From assembly GCA_038373885.1 (NCBI GenBank), contig JAWZYV010001774.1:1-64000 (forward strand): a DNA stretch of 64,000 nucleotides, written 5' to 3'. Shown here one piece after another: positions 57,306 to 64,000 of the stretch (position 1 is its first letter; each line of letters starts with the position of its first letter). The position numbers and the translations under genes are program-made. The DNA comes from Cheiracanthium punctorium. Taxonomy: Eukaryota; Arthropoda; Arachnida; Araneae; Cheiracanthiidae. The notes below the pieces were generated by a model. The model worked only from the letters and a program-made list of their open reading frames with translations, did no database searches and was not told the DNA's origin.

Positions 57306-59620
57306 CAGTGGACTCCGCTTAATGTGATCGCGGTTAATGTTATCAATCGCTTATTGTTATCGAAATCACTTGGTCCCGATTTTCTCTATTCATTTGTATG
57401 TTAAAATTATCGCTTTATGTGATCATTACATCGGTTAATGTTATCAGTTTTCGAACCTCATTTTAACTGGCAAAGGAATATTCACAATGGATTCAGAAGG
57501 AACCCATTCTTTTCTTTCCCTTTGCTGTTGTTTGAATTTCCCAGAATTCTCTCTCTTCCACCTAGGGAAATGGGGAATGAACAAAGGAGTGAGGAATTAC
57601 ACTTTCCTGGAATTCCCCCCTCCACGCACATCCCGCTGGTGGTCAGTGGTTGTCAGATAACCGTTTACACTTGCTGGGCATTGTAATCGAAAAATTTATG
57701 GCTTTTCTTATGACCAGTCGGAATGAGCCAACAAACGGTAACCCATAAAACCACACCCCTCACATGATAGATAGACGGAACGGGAGCTTTTTTCCTGAGA
57801 GCGTTTCCTTCAATACATTCTTTACCCCTGGAGTTCCCCTCAATCTTCAGCGCATGTGAACTGGACATTATCGGAACTCAGAAGGAGCGTATTCACATTT
57901 TATGCCTTGCTCCCTTACATGCAGCTTGTCGATATGGAAGCCAGAAAGCGAAATGATTTAACGTTAAAACAAAAGATCGAAATTTTAAATCGTTATGACA
58001 GGTTACCAAAAATGAGTCAGCGCAATGCTGCAGCGCAATTAAACATTTCTCAGCCTTTATTGTGTAAAATTTTGAAAAATCGTGATGAACTTACTAGAAG
58101 AGGTAAACAAAATGAAAATACGGAGTGCAAACGTAATAGAGCTGGTAAAGATGAGCAAGTTGAAAAGGCTCTAAGACTTTCGTTTGAAAATGTTCGAGAA
58201 CGTGATGCTCCAGTCAACGGACCCCTTATGCAACAAAAAGCAGAAAGTTTAGCTGCTCAAATCGGAAAAAAAGATTTTGTTTCAACAAATGGTTGGTTTC
58301 AGCAATGGAAGACACGCGAAAATATTGTTTACAAGAGAATTCAAGACGAACAAAAAGATGCCGATAAGCCAGCAGCGGAAAATTGGCTACGAAACGAGTG
58401 GCCAAAACTAATTGCCTCATATTCACCAGAAAATGTGTATAATGCCGACGAAACAGCTTTGTATTTTAGAGCACTACCAGAACATACATACTTATTTAAG
58501 AATGAAAGCTTAAAAGGACATAAAGTCTCAAAAGAACGTATCACTGTTTTATGTTGCGTCAGTATGTCTGGAGGAAAACAGAGACTTTTAGTCATTGGGA
58601 AAAGTAAGAATCCTCGTTGTTTTAAAGGTGTTAAAAAACTGTCGACTACTATGCCAACAAGAATTCCTGGATGACAACAGTCATTTTCAATGACTGGATA
58701 CGTAAGTGGGACGATAAGCTAAAACAAGATATTCTTCTCCTTGTGGACAATTGCACTGCACACGTTTTAAATGTCACTCTGAAGCATATTAATGTTGTTT
58801 TTTTACCCGCAAACACTACTTCCCTTTTGCAGCCTTGTGATCAAGGAATTATTCGTGCTTTGAAAGCATATTATCGCCACGAAATGCGGGCACGATTACT
58901 GGATGAAATAGAGTGCACACAAAATCTTAAAGCTAATGATTTGGTCAAGAAAACTAACGTTCTTGATGCGGTGCACCTGTTAACAGCTTCCTGGAATCGA
59001 GTTTCTGCTCAAACGATCAGAAACTGCTTCGCCTACGCAGGATCTTGCGAAAAAAATAACCAGAAATCTGAAGAAAAGATTGAAATTCCTTCGGATATGA
59101 CCCCTGAAGAGTTCGAGGCATGGGTGGAAGTAGATCAAAGCATTCCAGTAACTTTCACATTAACAAAATCTGAAGTCTGTCAGATTGCCATAGGAAAACA
59201 GACGAATGATGGAACTGATGAGTTCGATGAAGAATCTGTTGATATTGAGCCACCTCCTACAAGTGCTGTAATGACACATGCATTAAAAGTGTTGAAACGT
59301 GGAGTTCAACACCGCTCCGATGACTTTAAAAAACATTATGAATACGAACAATTTATTAATAACCTTCTAAGAAAAAAAATTTAGACAAACAACCATTTAT
59401 AAAATTTTTTAATTATCTATACAATTCTTGTGTTTTAAAGGATAATATACAGTACATAAATATAAGATGAGTTTTTCCATTTTATTTTGAAATTTAGTAT
59501 GTGTAAATTAGAGGGGGGGGGTAAATTTATCTAATTTCGCATATCGTTTATTGTTATCAATCGGTTATTGTTATCAAAATCACGGTGTCCCAAACTGATC
59601 ACATTAAGCGGAGTCCACTG
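57306..59620 (+). mobile_element. Tigger/pogo-type DNA transposon
   Basis: Left end CAGTGGACTCCGCTTAATGT, right end its mirror ending CCACTG at 59620, flanked by TA on both sides (57304-57305, 59621-59622). Further inverted phrases lie inside the ends (ATCGCTTATTGTTATC / CGGTTATTGTTATC). 2315 bp. The transposase has a single frameshift. Confidence 0.95.
57934..59384 (+). pseudogene. Tigger-type transposase with one frameshift
   Basis: CENP-B/pogo-type transposase. I take the ATG at 57934 (MEARKRNDLTLKQKIEILNR) because the CENP-B-like helix-turn-helix begins there. The 26 residues before it look like leader. Domains: N-terminal helix-turn-helix, a second DNA-binding domain (AAQIGKKDFVSTNGWFQQWK), then the DDE_1 nuclease with D172 in VYNADETALYF, D in LLLVDNCTAH and D in LLQPCDQGII, the last two 30 apart (DD30D). 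Near 58628-58642 one base is missing: the first frame runs to CFKGVKKL and the second resumes at DYYANKNSWMTT. All catalytic residues survive, so inactivation is recent. Confidence 0.9.
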
Positions 59621-59622
59621 TA

Positions 59623-61432
59623 TATGAATATGAAGGACTTTCAGAGATTTTAAAACATAAGAATAAGTTTTATTGCAGTCGATACAAGCTAATGATTAGA
59701 TTTTTAGAAAATCAAGTGGAAGAGTAGGTAAATGGCGAACAAGAAACCTTTTCCTGAAATTCTCAAATCTTAGAAAATGTTCTTCATGTCACGCATATCA
59801 ATTTTAAACGCATTAGAAATATGCAAGCAGGAAACATGAAACCATCGCGAAGAACTAAAGATTTTGCCTTGCTGCATTTCCTGAATTTTTCGTTACGATC
59901 TTGCACCAGTCAATTATTTGACGGACATCCCAGGACTACATATATATCATGAGATGATAGTGCACGAAGTTTATGAATTATAGTGCATGTCGTTTCTACA
60001 GGGACATCGTAATTTTCCTGTAAGCTTTTACTTATATTTCCCCAGAGAGGGTAGTACTTTTGTTTTTGTTTTTATGTGAGTGTGTGTGTAGAAGGGATGC
60101 GGGAGGGGGGGGGGTTTAGAGACGAAATTACATGGTATGAGTTTTTTGAAGACAACACTATAAATAATACGAATAAATCAAACTTCCTGGCCAGGTTAAA
60201 AGTTTTTATTTTAATGTCATAAAAGCAGATGTTAGGCTAGGCGGAGATTGTTTATTGAGGTTTCAGTGCAGACAGCCCAGATCTTTCTCGGAGGTATGGG
60301 TAGGCTATAGTTAAATAACCATGACCAATAGAAATAAGAAATTGGCCATCACAATAAAGAACCAGTATTTTGTTGTCATAAATGACTTCATTAAAAAATT
60401 ATTATTACATTTCCGGCATTACGGCATTCGTAGTAAAGCGAAAAGAGTTAAAAAGGAGATAAACAAAATGCAATTACTAATTAAAATAGAAAATATAAAT
60501 AATATCAAACACATATATTGAAAAACACTTTTTAAAACCTTAACTTGTGCATATGAGTCATTCTCAAAAAGAAATATTACAAATCGTGTTCCTTGCATTC
60601 AGTGGCATTCAATTTCCTTTTGTTTGTTGTTAAAGCTTTCATGTGCTTTTGAAAAAAAGGATAATCATAACATATTCGCTTTTTAAATTATTGAAAATCT
60701 TTAAAATAACGTCCGAAATCTATACATAACAGTTAGTACCTTTCTTAAAATCCCTTGTCCCTGTACATGAATTTGAAAAATAGTCATAAAATTATAAAAG
60801 ATAAAATTATTAAAAATCGTCCCGAATGGGTGGAACGTTTTATCGATGGCTTTTCCGCTTTTCAGCCATTTTTCATTATTTTTAACCTGGAAAGAAAAAT
60901 CTGTAACACCGTTCGAACAACAGGTTTTCCATTTAGTATAACTATACTTAGTTATCTTGTAAAACACGAAGTTTTCAGTTTTTTTGCGACTAACCACTTT
61001 CACAACAGGATCCATAAAAATCTGCTTGTAAAGTAAGTTTTTTCTTTTTTCTAAAACAGCTGATGCATAAAAATTATTCATTATTTCGTGATAACTATGA
61101 CTGTTATTAGTTCTTTGTTCATTCATTTACTAATATTAAGATGCATTTAGATTGTGTTCCGCCATAATCAGACACAAAAATGTAATTATCTTTGGAAAGC
61201 AGGGGTGGGGCTGATTGCATGACGTGATGATGAATGGGTAATTTTTGCCCTTTCCATGAACATGTATTTATGCTACTTTCTTTTGTAGTTTTACTTTCTT
61301 AAAGATATGAAATTATTTACTGGCTTTTGTTGATCTTTTATAATTATTAAAAAAGTAATTGGTGATAAATTAAGCAGACAGTCGCATTTTTTGCCCAAAA
61401 ATAAAATTAAAACACTTGTTTTCAGTGGCGCA
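59623..61432. other. Intergenic stretch without recognised gene
   Basis: AT-rich, with a (GT)n/G run at 60080-60115. The 141-residue frame on the - strand (60701-61126) is lysine- and phenylalanine-rich with no domain I know, and I do not call it. Confidence 0.4.
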
Positions 61433-61697
61433 AGCAAGGGAATGATCCAAGAGGTCTTGACCCCTCCCAAAAGAGTTATCAATTTTGCTTTGTTAAACCA
61501 TGTAATTTTACACATTTAATTTCAAAAGACTCAATCAAGTTCTTATTTTTTCAGTTAAAATAACTAAATAGAAGCACAGTAAAAGGGGCTCACAATTTAA
61601 AAAAAGCAAAGAAAAAATCATTTTTTCAGGTGATTGGTGTCAAATGTTTATGAACTGGAAGGATTCCCTCCAAGAGAAAGTCCTGTGTGCACCACTG
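61433..61697. mobile_element. hAT-type MITE, diverged
   Basis: Ends CAGTGGCGCAAGC and GTGCACCACTG. Target duplication CTTGTTTT (61425-61432) against GTTGTTTT (61698-61705), 7 of 8. It resembles the 27422 copy at the left end. Confidence 0.65.
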
Positions 61698-61805
61698 GTT
61701 GTTTTTATAGGGATTTTTTTTTTTATGTTCGACAAAATGTTGAACTAGTATTAGTATATTATGTAGATATAGTATGTATATATATTACAATTAAATTATG
61801 TATGA

Positions 61806-61980
61806 GTACGGTTTTTTTTTTTTAGCTTCCTTTCAACAAAAGGCAAAGCAATTTATGGGACTTACATAAAAACCTTTATTACTCTAACATAAATCATACA
61901 ATTCCAACGCCAGCTTTATCAGGCGTCCAAAACAAAAACAGTCCCAACAAAATTTTATATGAAACTAAATTAAATCTTTA
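61806..61980. repeat. Direct repeat left of the gypsy-like remnant
   Basis: From AGTACGG and a T run through TAGCTTCCTTTCAACAAAAG to AACTAAATTA it matches 63836-64000 with few changes. I take the pair as possible LTR pieces of the element at 62373-63804. The canonical TG...CA ends are not seen because the right copy runs off the window. Confidence 0.6.
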
Positions 61981-62372
61981 GAATCCTCGCACCTCTCATT
62001 ATTGTAACATGCCGTCATTCTCGAGTACGTATTTTATACTTCAGCTCGAGTCAAATTTCTCGGTTTTATTACCGTGGAGTTTGGTGCGTTTGTTAATTCA
62101 TCATCACATAATACGTTGATAATGTCGACGGAACTTTACTACTCCCATGGGGGAAAGCACATCCGTCACAGGAGTGACGATGCTGCTGAATGAAAATCTT
62201 TACGATCTTTTATTGGAACTGTACCTGATTATCCGGATCACTGTATTATTAATATTTTTTTTTTTTAAACAGGTTCGAAAAATAAATAATTATATCCTCA
62301 TAATACACAGTAATAATTCAATTTACAATAACACGATTGAATATAAAATTACATAAACCTGATCCTACTTTA
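61981..62372. other. Stretch between repeat and RNase H region
   Basis: No coding frame recognised. If 61806-61980 is part of an LTR, this would be the rest of the LTR or the 3' untranslated part of the element on the - strand. Confidence 0.4.
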
Positions 62373-62990
62373 TTAAGAAGGATCTAACTTGAGCCTGGAT
62401 AATGCATCAGCATTTCCATGTTGAACGCCCCTTCGATAAGTAATTTTCAAATTGTATCGCTGCAACGCTAAAGCCCACTTAGTTAATTTGGCGCTGTGTG
62501 GAAGGCCATCTGTCAAATATGTTAAGGGGTTATGATCTGATACGATCTGGATTTCCGCGCCAAATATCCAAGTATCAAAAATTTTTAGTACTTCTAAAAC
62601 TCCATATGCTTCTCTCTCAATCGTAGACCATTTCATTTGGCTGGGGTTTAGTTTCTTGCTGAAAAAAGCAATAGGGACTTCCTCTCCCTTGGCGTCCTTT
62701 TGTGCGAGACACGCGCCAATAGCTGTAGCCGATGCGTCACTGTACAACTGAAACGGCTTGTCAAGATCTGGGGTGTGTAAGATAGGTATCTTCATCAATT
62801 CCTCTTTCAATCGAGTAAACGCTTGGTCCTCAGCGGAGCCCCAAGGTATAGTAATCGGTACTTTCTTCTTGGTTAGATTTGTTAGTGGCAGAATTATTTG
62901 CGCGAATTGTGGTATGTAACTCCTATAATAACTTGCTAAACCGATTAAGCTTCTTAGCTCTTTCTTGGTAGTAGGCCTTGATATCCTCGT
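62373..62990 (-). pseudogene. Ty3/gypsy-type RNase H fragment
   Basis: The - strand reads FQLYSDASATAIGACLAQKD, then IAFFSKKLNPSQMKWSTIER, VSDHNPLTYLTD and a closing RRGVQHGNADALSRL. These are the standard motifs of the RNase H domain that follows reverse transcriptase in gypsy-type polyproteins, including the SDAS and SDHNPL aspartates. It stops at 62373 with no integrase after it. In another frame 62811-62990 codes the usual linker between the two domains, so the polyprotein is broken at the palindrome (62991-63034). Confidence 0.9.
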
Positions 62991-63034
62991 TACAGGTTCA
63001 ATCTTCTCCGGATCCGGAGAAGATTGAACCTGTA
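62991..63034. repeat. Perfect 44-bp palindrome in the polyprotein
   Basis: TACAGGTTCAATCTTCTCCGGA followed by its exact reverse complement, with GGATCC at the centre. It lies exactly where the reverse transcriptase frame is lost, so it arose as an inverted duplication of about 20 bases, by template switching or as an assembly error. Confidence 0.95.
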
Positions 63035-63804
63035 TGCCGACCGGAACCTACAATATGGCCCAAAAATTTTACCTGGGTTCTCCCGAACTCGCATTTTCCA
63101 AGATTCACAGTAAGTCCTACTTCCCTCAATGTTTTAAAGACTTGGCTTATATGCTTTAAATGTTCTTCCCAACTGTTAGAGAAAATAGCTACGTCGTAAA
63201 TGTATGCACAGCAATAGTCACGATGTACGAATAATGCTTTATCCATTGATTTCTGTAATGTCCCTCCGGCGTTCTTCATCCCAAAAGGTAAGACTTTCCA
63301 TTGATAATGCCCCGAATGTGTTACGAAGGCGGTGAAATGCTTGGATTCTTCATGCATGGGAATCTGCCAGTATCCCTTCGTTAAGTCTATGACGGTTATA
63401 AATGCAGCTTGTCCTACTCTGAATAGTAAATCCCTGGCAATTTTCATGGGATATGAATCAGGCACCGTGAAACTATTCAATAGTCTAAAATCAATACATA
63501 ACCTAACGCTTCCATCCTTTTTGGCAACACAAACAACAGGATGTGCCCATTCGCTATCGCTTGGTTCAATGAGGTCCATTTCAATTAGCTCCTCGATTTG
63601 GCAATCCACTTCTTTTTGTAAACTGATGGGTACTCGGTGCGGTTTGAGTCTCTTTGGCGTGCAGTTCTCCGTAACTTTAACATAATGCCCGTCGAATTTG
63701 GCATGTCCTGGCTTTGAACTAAAAATGTCCATATATCTCTTCAGTACATCAAATAACTCTTGGGTTTGCTCTTCAGTTAAATTATGATTTCTAGTTTTCT
63801 CCAC
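62998..63804 (-). pseudogene. Ty3/gypsy-type reverse transcriptase fragment
   Basis: It copies RNA into DNA in intact relatives. Visible motifs on the - strand are WAHPVVCVAKKDGSVRLCID, then VIDLTKGYWQIP (first catalytic D), VLPFGMKNA, and a Y-I-Y-D-V box where the family has two adjacent aspartates. One of the catalytic aspartates is thus replaced by tyrosine. A stop codon lies upstream of the first ATG in the linker, gag and protease are absent, and the 5' side meets the direct repeat at 63836. Not functional. Confidence 0.9.
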
Positions 63805-63835
63805 TTCCTAGGTTCTGATCCTATTGCTGCTGTGC

Positions 63836-64000
63836 CAGTACGGGTTTTTTTAGCTTCCTTTCAACAAAAGGCAAAGCAATTTATGGGACTTACATAAAAA
63901 CTTTTATTACTCTAACATAAATCATACAATTCCAACGCCAGTTTTATCAGGCGTCCAAAACAAAAACAGTCCCAACAAACTTTTATATAAAACTAAATTA
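63836..64000. repeat. Direct repeat right of the gypsy-like remnant (cut by window end)
   Basis: Matches 61806-61980, differing at a few bases (ACCTTTATT/ACTTTTATT, CCAGCTTT/CCAGTTTT). The two copies frame about 1.86 kb that holds only RT and RNase H fragments. Confidence 0.6.

Noticed and set aside
57438..57686. 82-residue frame at the start of the Tigger element
   Set aside because: Lies in the 5' leader of the element, before the CENP-B-like domain, and shows no similarity I recognise.
60701..61126. 141-residue frame on the - strand
   Set aside because: Low-complexity composition and no recognisable motif. The AT-rich region gives such frames by chance.

Overview
This window is AT-rich eukaryotic DNA, almost certainly from an arthropod. 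A chelicerate such as a spider is my guess from the mix of mobile elements, but that is inference and I have no search to support it. There are no operons, ribosome binding sites or CRISPR arrays. The window is dominated by one long split gene on the + strand whose introns are packed with transposons.

Host gene: small exons with matching splice phases run from about 3743 to 50122, with poly(A) signals at 50348-50365. They encode a protein with a von Willebrand A-like domain (residues from exons 2-6), then a cysteine-containing extracellular region, then a short hydrophobic C-terminus that suggests a GPI anchor or a single membrane pass. The 5' end (start codon, signal peptide) is not visible. 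One join near the 3' end (exon at 39983-40033 to exon at 49106-49151) does not keep frame, so an exon is missing from my model or the splicing is alternative.

Mobile elements with clear boundaries: an intact Tc1-type element (1396-2900); a frameshifted Tigger/pogo element (57306-59620); a Tc1 relic (46009-48105) split by a TTAA-flanked MITE (46584-47091); a 3.9 kb element (30431-34374) with about 53-bp terminal inverted repeats carrying a two-exon gene for a 668-residue protein of a family I know only as uncharacterised (DUF7869-like); three copies of a palindromic piggyBac-type MITE (1-400, 17987-18458, 48277-48781); at least nine hAT-type elements with 8-bp target duplications; and a Ty3/gypsy RT-RNase H remnant at the right edge (62373-63804).

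Repeats: a 156-bp satellite (about 19910-22010) whose outer units recur at 38310-38700 next to a Helitron-like 3' terminus (38161-38190); a 174-bp tandem family at 9427-9950; arrays of TCGCCAAATTTGGCGA palindromes (10206-10690); long inverted repeats (16743-17460, 22250-23465); a tandem of three decayed fragments that resemble a Helitron-type endonuclease (35685-36170); and two tRNA-derived SINEs (44358-44560, 54450-54690).

The best candidates for something undescribed are the 3.9 kb terminal-inverted-repeat element with the uncharacterised protein, the VWA-like cell-surface gene, and the satellite tied to a Helitron-like terminus.
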